Source: Leptolyngbyaceae cyanobacterium M65_K2018_010
Lineage (GTDB): Bacteria > Cyanobacteriota > Cyanobacteriia > Phormidesmidales > Phormidesmidaceae
Reading direction: 5' to 3'
Assembly: GCA_015295885.1 (NCBI GenBank)
Contig: DVEE01000524.1
Coordinates: forward strand, 1 to 13,277
DNA length: 13,277 bases
Positions 6,690 through 13,235 of this stretch are shown in pieces (the stretch's first letter is position 1; each line of letters starts with the position of its first letter). The notes beneath the pieces were generated by a model. It did not search any database and was not told the DNA's origin. It was given only the letters and a program-made list of their open reading frames with translations. Position numbers and translations under genes: made by a program.

Positions 6690-7148
6690 ATGGCAAAACG
6701 GGTACAGGTAGTTCTCACCGAAGACATTCGCAAGCTGGGCCAAAACGGTGACCTGGTAGAGGTCGCACCGGGTTACGCTCGTAATTATCTTATTCCAAAC
6801 GGCAAGGCGGTGCGTACCACCCCTGGCGTCCTCAAGCAGGTCGAGCGGCGCCGAGAGGCCGAACGGCAACGGTTGCTGGAGATTAAACAGGCTGCCGAGG
6901 CTACCAAGAAAGCCCTGGCCACCATTGGCATGTTCACCATTCAAAAGCCGGTGGGTGAAAACAACGCGATTTTTGGCACCGTCACCTCCTCTGACGTCGC
7001 CGAGGTGATCAAGTCTCTATCGGGCAAAGACGTGGATCGCCGGGATATTACCGTTCCTGACATCAACAAATTGGGCGAGTACCAGGCGGAAGTCAAACTC
7101 CACCCGGAAGTGACCGCCACGGTGAACCTGCGAGTGATTGCCGAGTAG
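6690..7148 (+). CDS. rplI: 50S ribosomal protein L9
   Basis: A 152-aa L9, a large-subunit protein that binds 23S rRNA domain V near the L1 stalk and influences frame maintenance. The N-terminal rRNA-binding domain is clear: VQVVLTEDIRKLGQNGDLV, VAPGYARNYLIPNGKAV (GYARN-LIP signature, about residues 29-37). A long charged connecting helix (VERRREAERQRLLEIKQAAEATKKAL, about residues 50-75, written here only as a stretch) leads to the C-terminal domain containing GENNAIFGTVTSSDVAEVI. Length is normal. The ATG at 6690 follows an AGAGAGA purine tract. It ends in a strong intrinsic terminator. In many bacteria rplI is followed by dnaB; here a Uma2 gene lies between them. Confidence 0.97.
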   Translation: MAKRVQVVLTEDIRKLGQNGDLVEVAPGYARNYLIPNGKAVRTTPGVLKQVERRREAERQRLLEIKQAAEATKKALATIGMFTIQKPVGENNAIFGTVTSSDVAEVIKSLSGKDVDRRDITVPDINKLGEYQAEVKLHPEVTATVNLRVIAE

Positions 7149-7159
7149 GGCATCCCATC

Positions 7160-7205
7160 AAAAATGACCCCGGTGGCTGGCTTCCTGGCTGTCGGGGTCG
7201 TTTTT
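7160..7205 (+). terminator. Intrinsic terminator after rplI
   Basis: GACCCCG (7166-7172) pairs with CGGGGTC (7193-7199), followed by GTTTTT (7200-7205). An A-run just before the stem (7160-7164) can pair with the T-run, so it might work from both directions. It starts 12 bases past the rplI stop, separating rplI from the Uma2 gene and dnaB. Confidence 0.85.
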
Positions 7206-7277
7206 ATGGCCATTTCAGCAGCAGTAATCAGCCAACGCAGTTCTAAGCCATCTGACCAGCGCTATGGTCCAGAATCG

Positions 7278-7300
7278 GGACAAGTGTCCAAAGCTATACT
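7278..7300. promoter_or_regulatory. Palindrome beside a candidate -10 box before the Uma2 gene
   Basis: GGACAAGTGTCC (7278-7289) is a 12-bp palindrome with 5-bp arms. Five bases after it lies TATACT (7295-7300), a good -10 candidate, 44 bases before the gene start. Position between -10 and -35 fits a repressor operator, but no regulator is encoded next to it. Confidence 0.4.
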
Positions 7301-7343
7301 TATAGGATCATCTGTGCCAGCCATTGGATGCTGAGGGTCGTTT

Positions 7344-8177
7344 ATGACTCAACCATTACTCAATTCGGAACCCTTGACCTTCGAAACCTCAGACGAGCAC
7401 CCTGACGGGATTGTCACTGCGCTCGACATCAGTCACCTGGAGATTGAAGACGACACCCCTGTGGACAATTTCCAATCGGCCCAGCAGCAGCGTCTGCTGA
7501 TTGACGCACTTTACAGTTCCACGCCAATTCCCCTACCGTTTATTGCCGAGGCAGATGTGGGGTTGTTTTACCAGCTCAAGGGCGACCCCATCGTGCCCGA
7601 CGTCTTACTCAGCCTAGGGGTAAAGCGGGCTGAAGACCTCTCTCAACGGGAAAATCGGACTTACTTTGTCTGGCAATTTGGCAAGGTGCCCGATGTCTGT
7701 ATCGAGATTGTCTCCAATCAGGAGGGCGATGAGCTCAGCCTCAGTCAAAAGTCCCAGCGCAAAGGTAAGAGACTCAGCAAAAAGGCCATTTACGCCCAAA
7801 TTGGCGTGCCTTACTACGTGGTATTTGACCCCCTTCAGCAAATTCAAGGGGAACAGGACATGGGGGGTGCTTGGTTACGGGTTTGGACGATTTCTCCCAC
7901 GGGTTACACTGAGCTGACCTTTTCGTCAGGCATTACCAGGGTTGGCCAGCCGGTTTGGCTAGACCGCGTCGGGCTCGGGTTAACCCTCTGGGTAGGGCCC
8001 TACGAAGAAGAAACCCCCCGGCTGTGGTTGCGCTGGTGCGACTCGGAAGGACGGGTGATTCCCACCGGGGCAGAAGGGCAGGCAGCGGAACGCCAGCGGG
8101 CCGAGACCGAGCGCCAGCGGGCCGAGCGCCTGGCGGAGAAGCTGCGGGAGTTGGGCATTGACCCCAACGAGGTGTAA
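7344..8177 (+). CDS. Uma2-family PD-(D/E)XK nuclease-like protein
   Basis: A 277-aa member of the Uma2 (DUF820) family, a large group of putative restriction-endonuclease-fold proteins greatly expanded in cyanobacteria and of unproven function. The fold marks are PDVLLSLGV with Asp86, CIEIVS with Glu121, and the KKAIYAQIGVPYYVVFDP segment (Lys146/147), which together form the family's putative metal site. The C-terminus (about residues 243-277) is a charged Arg/Glu/Ala-rich coiled coil of short repeats (AERQRAE) ending ELGIDPNEV, common in this family. The ATG at 7344 has GAGG seven bases upstream, a good ribosome binding site. It is 41 bases before dnaB and may be co-transcribed with it, since no terminator is seen between them. 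Nuclease activity and biological target are inferred only. Confidence 0.85.
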   Translation: MTQPLLNSEPLTFETSDEHPDGIVTALDISHLEIEDDTPVDNFQSAQQQRLLIDALYSSTPIPLPFIAEADVGLFYQLKGDPIVPDVLLSLGVKRAEDLSQRENRTYFVWQFGKVPDVCIEIVSNQEGDELSLSQKSQRKGKRLSKKAIYAQIGVPYYVVFDPLQQIQGEQDMGGAWLRVWTISPTGYTELTFSSGITRVGQPVWLDRVGLGLTLWVGPYEEETPRLWLRWCDSEGRVIPTGAEGQAAERQRAETERQRAERLAEKLRELGIDPNEV

Positions 8178-8218
8178 TCGTAAATCCCTGACCCATCTAC
8201 CCATCCATCCCTTGCCCT

Positions 8219-9568
8219 ATGGTGCAAAACTTGCAGTTCGATGCGGTGAATGACCGTCTGCCGCCTCAAAATATTGAGGCCGAAGAGGCCATTCTAGGTG
8301 GCATCCTGCTTGATCCTGAAGCCATTGGCCGGGTGATGGAAATTCTTTCCCCCGATGCCTTTTACATTGGCGCCCACAAGGATATTTACCGGGCCGCCCT
8401 CGACCTTCACGCCAAGGGCCAACCGACGGACCTAATGACAATTACCGTCTGGCTGAAGGACCACGACAAGCTGGAGAAGGTGGGGGGACAAGCTCGCCTG
8501 GCCCAACTGGTTGATCGCACCATCAGTGCCGCCAACATTGACCAGTACGCCACCCTGGTGATGGATAAGTACACTCGCCGGGTGCTGATTCAAACCGGCG
8601 GCGAAATTGCCCAGCTCGGCTACGACACCAGCATTCCCTTGGAAAATGTGCTGGACCAGTCGGAGCAAAAGCTGTTTGGCATTACCCAGGTGCGGCCCCA
8701 GGGGGGGCTAACGGCCACCTCAGACATTTTGATCGACACCTTTGCAGAAATTGAGCAGCGATCGCTGGGCGTCGTCCTCCCCGGTGTGCCCTGTGGCTTT
8801 TACGACCTGGATGCCATGACCCAGGGTTTTCAGCGATCTGACCTGATCATTGCGGCGGGCAGACCGTCAATGGGAAAAACAAGCTTCGTTCTAAACATTG
8901 CTCGAAATATCGCCGCCCTTCAGAAACTCCCTGTAGCCATCTACAGCCTGGAAATGTCGAAGCTACAACTGGTCTACCGCCTGCTCTCCAGTGAAGTGGA
9001 AATGGAAAGCAGCCGCCTGCGCACCGGGCGGATTGCCCAAAACGAGTGGGAAAAGCTCGGCCACGCCATCAGCATTTTGTCCCAAATGCCGATTTTTATC
9101 GACGATACGCCCAACATCTCGGTCACGGAGATGCGCTCCAAGTGCCGTCGCTTGCAAGCAGAACAGGGGGGCGCCCTGGGGCTCATTTTGATCGACTACC
9201 TGCAACTGATGGAGGGGGGCAGTGATAACCGGGTGCAGGAATTGTCGAAGATTACGCGATCGCTCAAAGGGCTAGCCCGCGAACTGAATGTCCCTATTAT
9301 TGCGCTCTCCCAGCTCAGCCGGGGGGTCGAATCCCGCACCAACAAACGTCCGATGATGAGTGATTTAAGGGAGAGTGGATCCATAGAACAGGATGCAGAT
9401 TTGATTATGATGCTGTATCGCGAGGAATACTACGATCCCGATACCCCCGATCGCGGTATCGCTGAGGTCATTGTCACCAAACATCGCAACGGCCCCACCG
9501 GCACCGTGAAGCTGCTATTCGAGCCGCAGTTCACCCGCTTTCGCAACCTGGCCAGTCCAGGGATCTAA
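8219..9568 (+). CDS. dnaB: Replicative DNA helicase DnaB
   Basis: A 449-aa hexameric helicase that unwinds DNA ahead of the replisome. The N-terminal helical domain begins at RLPPQNIEAEEAILGG (about residues 13-28) and binds primase and loader. The RecA-like C-terminal domain has Walker A GRPSMGKTS (214-222), Walker B ILIDYLQLM (about 322-331, Asp326), the SQLSRGVESR motif, ESGSIEQDADLIM and TKHRNGPTG. Length is that of an uninterrupted DnaB. Several cyanobacterial dnaB genes carry inteins in this domain; none is present here, since the motifs are contiguous. The ATG at 8219 is preceded by pyrimidine-rich sequence without a clear ribosome binding site; an immediately following GTG codon is an alternative. 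Its neighbours rplI and dnaN-oriC place it in a replication-linked region. Confidence 0.97.
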   Translation: MVQNLQFDAVNDRLPPQNIEAEEAILGGILLDPEAIGRVMEILSPDAFYIGAHKDIYRAALDLHAKGQPTDLMTITVWLKDHDKLEKVGGQARLAQLVDRTISAANIDQYATLVMDKYTRRVLIQTGGEIAQLGYDTSIPLENVLDQSEQKLFGITQVRPQGGLTATSDILIDTFAEIEQRSLGVVLPGVPCGFYDLDAMTQGFQRSDLIIAAGRPSMGKTSFVLNIARNIAALQKLPVAIYSLEMSKLQLVYRLLSSEVEMESSRLRTGRIAQNEWEKLGHAISILSQMPIFIDDTPNISVTEMRSKCRRLQAEQGGALGLILIDYLQLMEGGSDNRVQELSKITRSLKGLARELNVPIIALSQLSRGVESRTNKRPMMSDLRESGSIEQDADLIMMLYREEYYDPDTPDRGIAEVIVTKHRNGPTGTVKLLFEPQFTRFRNLASPGI

Positions 9569-9603
9569 AAACCTAGGATTAAAGCACCCTACTTTGAACC
9601 TGT

Positions 9604-10446
9604 TTATAGTCCCCTCAGTCCCTGGATGAGCCCCAGGCCGACCTGGGTTAGAAAAGAGAGATCCAGGGTATTTAAGGTATCACTGGGCTGATGGTAGTGG
9701 GGGTTACGGAGATTTGCCGTGTCGGTCAGCAAAATGGCGGGATAGCCTAAATCCCAAAAGGGGGCATGGTCACTGCGGCGGGTATCGGGCACCGGTCGGC
9801 CCTGCTGCACCACCGGCAACCACTGGCTGCGCACCCCCGCTGACCGAAACCCCCGCCACAGTCGCACCATCTCTGGGATGGTGGTCCAGGAACCGATTTG
9901 GGCGATGTAGTTGCCCTGGCTGGGATATAGGTATTGCAGCCCGGGGGGATAGCGTTGGGAGTGGGGCTGATGACAGCAGTAGCCCAGCATCTCCAGCGAG
10001 ATCATCAGCCGCAGAGGTGCGTTCCGTTGGTGCAGATCCTCAGCGTAATGGCGACTACCGATCAGGCCAGATTCTTCCAGATCAAAGGCGATCAGGCGCA
10101 GGGGCGATCGCGGTGCAACCCTCGAAAAAGCCCTGGCCAACTCCAGCAACACCGCCACCCCGGTGCCATTGTCATCGGCCCCAGGGGAACCGGGCACCGC
10201 ATCGTAATGGGCACCCACCAAAATGGGAGGCCGATCTGGATCTTGTCCGGGTAGGTGCAAAACCCAGTTGGTGTGCCGTCGGCCTCGATGCTCAAAGGTA
10301 TGGGCCTCAACTGGACCCCATTGGGCGAACTGGTGCTGGATATACTGCTGCACAAAGAAATGACCCGCCGAAGCCAGGTAGGGATCGCGATCGCGCACCA
10401 CCTGCTCCAAATGCTCCCGCAAAGCCTCTTCCAACCTCGTTTCCAC
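9604..10446 (-). CDS. M28-family zinc metallopeptidase
   Basis: A 280-aa M28 aminopeptidase or glutaminyl-cyclase-like protein. The metal and catalytic residues are visible in order: His80 in VGAHYDAV, Asp91 in GADDNGTG, Glu124/Glu125 in FDLEESG, Glu152 in SLEMLGY and His252 in PHYHQPSDT. Position 152 is Glu where many M28 aminopeptidases have Asp, a variation also seen in this family. No signal peptide or membrane segment is seen, so it is probably cytoplasmic. The start is GTG at 10446, with GGAG five bases upstream, which supports it; the next in-frame ATG would delete the catalytic core. It lies 31 bases downstream of the SDR gene and is likely its operon partner. It converges on dnaB. 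The true substrate (N-terminal residues of peptides, or pyroglutamate formation) cannot be told. Confidence 0.88.
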   Translation of the reverse strand: METRLEEALREHLEQVVRDRDPYLASAGHFFVQQYIQHQFAQWGPVEAHTFEHRGRRHTNWVLHLPGQDPDRPPILVGAHYDAVPGSPGADDNGTGVAVLLELARAFSRVAPRSPLRLIAFDLEESGLIGSRHYAEDLHQRNAPLRLMISLEMLGYCCHQPHSQRYPPGLQYLYPSQGNYIAQIGSWTTIPEMVRLWRGFRSAGVRSQWLPVVQQGRPVPDTRRSDHAPFWDLGYPAILLTDTANLRNPHYHQPSDTLNTLDLSFLTQVGLGLIQGLRGL

Positions 10447-10477
10447 AGATCTCCGTCGAACCTCCGCAGCCCCTTCC

Positions 10478-11254
10478 CTAGCCTGGCTTTTGTAGTTTCT
10501 TCATCATGGCTGCCAGTTGTTTGGACGGCAACAGCCGGGTCGATAGGGTCAACATTTGGTTAGTAATGCCGTGGACAGCAATGCGTTGTCCCCGTTCCAT
10601 CGCCTCATAGCCAAAAACTGCCACCTCCGCAGAACTGGGTAACTTGCCTTTGAACAGTTCCATCTCCCCTATCTGGGCCTGGTCTGGAAACTCCGATTCG
10701 GTCGGTCCGGGGCAGAGGGTGGTCGCGGTGACACCGGTGCCCTCTAGCTCACTGGCGATCGCCTCCGTAAAGGACATCACGTAGGCCTTGGAGGCGTAGT
10801 ACACCGCCATGTACGGCCCCGGCAAAAAGGCCGCCGTAGAAGCCACATTCAAAATTCGCCCCTGCCCCTGGGCGATGAACCCCGGTAGAAAGAGCCGGGT
10901 TAAGTGAGTCAGCGCCACGATGTTGAGTTGCACCATGGCATTTTGTCGTTCCCAGTCGGTTTCGGCAAAAAACTGCAGGTGGCCAAACCCGGCATTATTC
11001 ACCAGGGCATAGAGCGGCAACCCCAGGGATTGGGTCCAATCCAACAAGGCCTGACGGGCGGTGGCCTCGGTCAGGTCGGCCTGGTAGGGCCACACCTGCA
11101 CCCCATGGGCCGCCTCTAGTTTTTCCTTTAAGTCCTTTAACCGGTCTTCCCGACGGGCCACTAAAATGACATCGTGCTGGTGGGCCGCACAGACCCTAGC
11201 CAACTCATAGCCAATGCCACTGGAAGCGCCGGTGATTAAAACTGGCTTCGCCAT
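10478..11254 (-). CDS. Short-chain dehydrogenase/reductase (SDR)
   Basis: A 258-aa classical SDR oxidoreductase using NAD(P)H. The cofactor loop GASSGIG is at 9-15, an Arg pair (ARRED, 33-37) after the second strand suggests NADPH preference, NNAG is at 86-89, Asn111, Ser139 and the YxxxK pair Tyr152-Lys156 complete the catalytic tetrad, and CPGPTESEF at 181-189 is the substrate-side loop. Length is normal. The family subtype resembles the DltE/YqjQ-like SDRs, but the substrate is not predictable. The ATG at 11254 directly precedes the first strand (KPVLITGASSG). It is probably the first gene of a two-gene operon with the M28 peptidase. Confidence 0.93.
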   Translation of the reverse strand: MAKPVLITGASSGIGYELARVCAAHQHDVILVARREDRLKDLKEKLEAAHGVQVWPYQADLTEATARQALLDWTQSLGLPLYALVNNAGFGHLQFFAETDWERQNAMVQLNIVALTHLTRLFLPGFIAQGQGRILNVASTAAFLPGPYMAVYYASKAYVMSFTEAIASELEGTGVTATTLCPGPTESEFPDQAQIGEMELFKGKLPSSAEVAVFGYEAMERGQRIAVHGITNQMLTLSTRLLPSKQLAAMMKKLQKPG

Positions 11255-11347
11255 GGTTAACCCAGGATCAAGAGTGCCTTGATTTTAACAAAACTTCATC
11301 CGGCCCCGGTTTCAGAACCGTCATGTCCGCCAGATCCGCTTCCCCCA

Positions 11348-11449
11348 CTAGACTCCTACATCCAGACCAGACCCATCATGGGCTTTGAGTAAAGCCGCCT
11401 GCTTCTGGGTCCAGGCGTAGAAATCAGTGTTGTAGAGATGGGCCAGCAT
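11348..11449 (-). pseudogene. DUF29 N-terminal remnant
   Basis: A 33-codon frame, MLAHLYNTDFYAWTQKQAALL and a few more residues, matches the conserved N-terminal start of DUF29 proteins (pattern LY-x-T-D-F/Y-Y-A-W-x-x-x-Q-A-x-L-L), a family common in cyanobacteria and often found in mobile or toxin-rich regions. The expected continuation (an acidic helix like DELDLENLIEEIE) is lost: the frame passes into HDGSGLDVGV and stops. The remaining bases to 11255 show no continuation in another frame that I can find. It is a decayed scrap between dnaN and the SDR gene. Confidence 0.6.
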
Positions 11450-11478
11450 GCCAGAATGAACGAAGGTAGAACTCTGAG

Positions 11479-12621
11479 CTAACCGCGAATCTGGACGGGC
11501 ATGACCAGGTAGGTGATCTTGGTTTCCCCCAGGGGGGTGAGTACCGCCGGGCTGGTGGCAGCGTTGCATTGCATTTGCACTTCGTTACTGTCAAAGGCCT
11601 TCAGCCCATCCAACAGGTAGCGCACGTTAAAGGCAATGTCTAAGTCATCACCACTGATTTGGGCGGGTAAATCTTCCCGGCCGCTGCCCACTTCCTGGGC
11701 CTCTACCGACAACGACACGACCTGGCTAGCACTGTTCAAGGAAATTTTGATGATGTCGTTTTTCTGACTGGCCAGCACGGCAATACGCTCCAGGCTGGCC
11801 ATCAGTACCCGACGATCGAGGGTGATCTGGCGGGCAAATTGCTTAGGCAGGAGCTGGCGGTAGTTTGGGTACTGACCTTCTAACAAACGGGTAGTCAGCT
11901 TTTGAGGGCCTAAATCAAATAACACTTGGATTTCGTCCAGGCGTACCAGCACCGGTTGGTTGGAGGTATAGGCTTGAATCATCCGCTCCAGTTCCCGTAG
12001 GGCCTTAGCCGGTACGGTGACATTCATCCCGGTCACTTCTGTGGATCGGGTGGCCCCAGACTCATCTAGGGTTTGCACCACCGCCAGGCGGTGACCATCG
12101 GTGGCGGCAAACTCCAAGGTATCCCTTTCCGATAGTAGGTGAACCCCCGTCAGTACCTGCTTGGTTTCATCACTGCTGGTGGCAAAAAGAGAGCCTTTGA
12201 GGCCATCCAGCAGGGCTTCTGCAGGTAGCGCGATCGCATCCCTAGCCTCCACGGTGGGTAAGGCCGGATAGTCTTCGGCACTCAGCCCCCGCACCTCGTA
12301 GTGCCCAGAAGAGCTGGTAATGGTAACCGTCGTCCCCCCTTCGTTGGTCTCTAGGGTGATGTCTTCGTTGGGCAGGCGAGAGACAATATCACTCCACAGC
12401 TTAGCGGGTAAGGTCACGACGCCCGACTCATCTACCTGGGCATCAAAGCGGCTTTCAATCCCTAGGACTTCATCAAAGCCAATCAGCGTCACCGATTGAC
12501 TGTCGGCATCGACCTTAACCAGAATATTGCCCAAAACAGGTCGGCTGGGTCGGGTTGGTACAACTCGACTGACGGACGATAACTGGTTATTCAACTCGCT
12601 TTGAGAACAGGCAAACTTCAT
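11479..12621 (-). CDS. dnaN: DNA polymerase III beta sliding clamp
   Basis: A 380-aa beta clamp, the ring that tethers the replicative polymerase to DNA. The start MKFACSQSELNNQLSSVSRV is the family's conserved N-terminus, with RPVLGNILV following; the middle contains SSGHYEVRGLSAEDYPALP and FAATDGHRLAV, and the C-terminus ends YLVMPVQIRG, like the conserved final strand that lines the partner-binding pocket. Three similar domains of about 120 residues fit the length. The ATG at 12621 is chosen over an upstream in-frame TTG at 12693 because the added 24 residues are not family-like; no strong ribosome binding site is visible. It faces away from the DnaA-box region, as in Synechococcus elongatus, where the putative origin lies by dnaN. 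Confidence 0.97.
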   Translation of the reverse strand: MKFACSQSELNNQLSSVSRVVPTRPSRPVLGNILVKVDADSQSVTLIGFDEVLGIESRFDAQVDESGVVTLPAKLWSDIVSRLPNEDITLETNEGGTTVTITSSSGHYEVRGLSAEDYPALPTVEARDAIALPAEALLDGLKGSLFATSSDETKQVLTGVHLLSERDTLEFAATDGHRLAVVQTLDESGATRSTEVTGMNVTVPAKALRELERMIQAYTSNQPVLVRLDEIQVLFDLGPQKLTTRLLEGQYPNYRQLLPKQFARQITLDRRVLMASLERIAVLASQKNDIIKISLNSASQVVSLSVEAQEVGSGREDLPAQISGDDLDIAFNVRYLLDGLKAFDSNEVQMQCNAATSPAVLTPLGETKITYLVMPVQIRG

Positions 12622-12689
12622 GGCAGTAGGGGGCTGGATGCGGTGTAAGGCAGCGGTCAAGGAGAACCCGTCTAACCCAGCCAGAGCAC

Positions 12690-12709
12690 CCAACCTGGGG
12701 TTAGGTTGG
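12690..12709. repeat. Perfect 7-bp inverted repeat in dnaN leader
   Basis: CCAACCT (12690-12696) and AGGTTGG (12703-12709) form a perfect stem with a 6-nt loop, 69-88 bases upstream of the dnaN ATG. It would lie in the dnaN 5' untranslated region if transcription begins further right. Role unknown. Confidence 0.4.
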
Positions 12710-12919
12710 CCTAGGTTTGAGCGGGGTTGCTAGCAGTATCCCATCTTTAGAGGTGGAGCAAAATAACGATCCTCGGGGCTTCCCGTGACCCTTTCAAAAT
12801 CCCTCAGTTCCAGGACTCTGAGGTTTCCTCCAAGCCTCTGGTGACGATTGGACGCTCATCCTATCACCGTTCTGTTGGGCTATCAATCAGGGCTTCATCC
12901 CAGGGTTGGGGGCTTCTGG

Positions 12920-12953
12920 ATTAGAAAAAATTTAAAAGATCGTTATAGTAATA
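12920..12953. other. AT-rich tract, candidate DNA unwinding element
   Basis: Thirty-four bases with only five G or C, in a GC-rich setting, ending five bases before the leftmost DnaA-box-like site. The reverse strand also offers TATAAC-like -10 sequences that could serve dnaN. Confidence 0.45.
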
Positions 12954-12958
12954 GGCCC

Positions 12959-12967
12959 TGTGGAAAC
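12959..12967 (-). promoter_or_regulatory. DnaA box, one mismatch
   Basis: Reads GTTTCCACA on the minus strand, one mismatch from TTTTCCACA. It is next to the AT-rich tract and oriented opposite to the main boxes. Confidence 0.5.
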
Positions 12968-13049
12968 TGAGGAAAACGACCCAATTGCTTGCCTAGGCTT
13001 AATTTGAGATTTCAACTCGGTGGGGAAAACCTGTGGGGAACTGGTCGGA

Positions 13050-13058
13050 ATTTCCACA
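13050..13058 (+). promoter_or_regulatory. DnaA box, one mismatch
   Basis: Reads ATTTCCACA, one mismatch from TTTTCCACA, in the same orientation as the two exact boxes. Confidence 0.5.
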
Positions 13059-13100
13059 ACCGTGGAAGTTGCTCGGTTTCTATCCCCATGGATGGGCTGC

Positions 13101-13109
13101 TTGTCCACG
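13101..13109 (+). promoter_or_regulatory. Weak DnaA box
   Basis: Reads TTGTCCACG, two mismatches from the consensus, but placed 22 bases before an exact box in the same orientation, which fits regular helical spacing. Confidence 0.35.
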
Positions 13110-13122
13110 GGAAATGGGCTGC

Positions 13123-13131
13123 TTTTCCACA
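13123..13131 (+). promoter_or_regulatory. DnaA box, exact
   Basis: Exact TTTTCCACA, the form typical of cyanobacterial origins. It is followed by an A-run (13131-13137). Confidence 0.75.
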
Positions 13132-13143
13132 AAAAAAGATTGA

Positions 13144-13152
13144 TTTTCCACA
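13144..13152 (+). promoter_or_regulatory. DnaA box, exact
   Basis: Exact TTTTCCACA, 21 bases start to start after the previous exact box, so both face the same side of the helix. Confidence 0.75.
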
Positions 13153-13191
13153 GCCCCATAACCGGGAAAATTAATCTTTCTTAACCTTTAG

Positions 13192-13231
13192 GCCCCGACA
13201 CCCGATGCCGGGGCTGACGGAGAGGTGCCCC
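13192..13231 (+). promoter_or_regulatory. Leader with two mutually exclusive hairpins
   Basis: CGGGGC (13209-13214) pairs with GCCCCG upstream (13192-13197), while its GGGGC part could instead pair with GCCCC downstream (13227-13231). The second pairing would enclose the GGAGAGG ribosome binding site (13219-13225) in its loop. No T-run follows, so it is not a standard terminator. Confidence 0.3.
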
Positions 13232-13235
13232 CACC

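Larger units (their letters stand above)
12622..13235. other. Candidate chromosome replication origin (oriC)
   Basis: This roughly 614-base gene-free stretch upstream of dnaN holds two exact TTTTCCACA DnaA boxes (13123-13131, 13144-13152; starts 21 bases apart, two helical turns), one-mismatch boxes at 12959-12967 (minus) and 13050-13058, and a weaker one at 13101-13109. AT-rich tracts flank the cluster: 12920-12953 has only 5 G/C in 34 bases and 13167-13190 has 4 in 24; either could be the unwinding element. The left half (12622-12918) shows no gene; it holds hairpins at 12690-12709 and 12802-12823. Known: cyanobacterial DnaA boxes are typically TTTTCCACA and S. elongatus places its origin at dnaN. 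Inferred: this is oriC. Confidence 0.7.

Noticed and set aside
8191..8212. CCCATC-type repeats before dnaB, also near 31-60
   Set aside because: Short pyrimidine-rich similarity only, no defined unit or structure.
8219..9568. Intein in dnaB
   Set aside because: Looked for because cyanobacterial dnaB often has one; the helicase motifs are contiguous and the length of 449 aa leaves no room.
10439..10447. DnaA-box-like GTTTCCACA at the M28 gene start
   Set aside because: A single one-mismatch site overlapping a start codon, with no cluster or AT-rich tract; probably chance.
11450..11569. Upstream extension of the DUF29 remnant frame into dnaN
   Set aside because: It is a shadow of the dnaN 3' end (Pro/His/Gly-rich); only the part from 11449 down looks like DUF29.
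329..12237. GCGATCGC octamers as regulatory sites
   Set aside because: The copies (for example 329, 3451, 3591, 3971, 4859, 5717, 6563, 8758, 9256, 10104, 10387, 10755, 12230) are HIP1, a genome-wide cyanobacterial feature lying mostly in coding sequence; useful for taxonomy only.
12622..12693. N-terminal extension of dnaN to a TTG start
   Set aside because: The 24 extra residues are not part of the conserved clamp N-terminus, which begins MKFACSQSELNNQL at 12621.
13032..13040. TGTGGGGAA as another DnaA box
   Set aside because: Two mismatches in the core on the minus strand and no spacing support; too weak to list separately.
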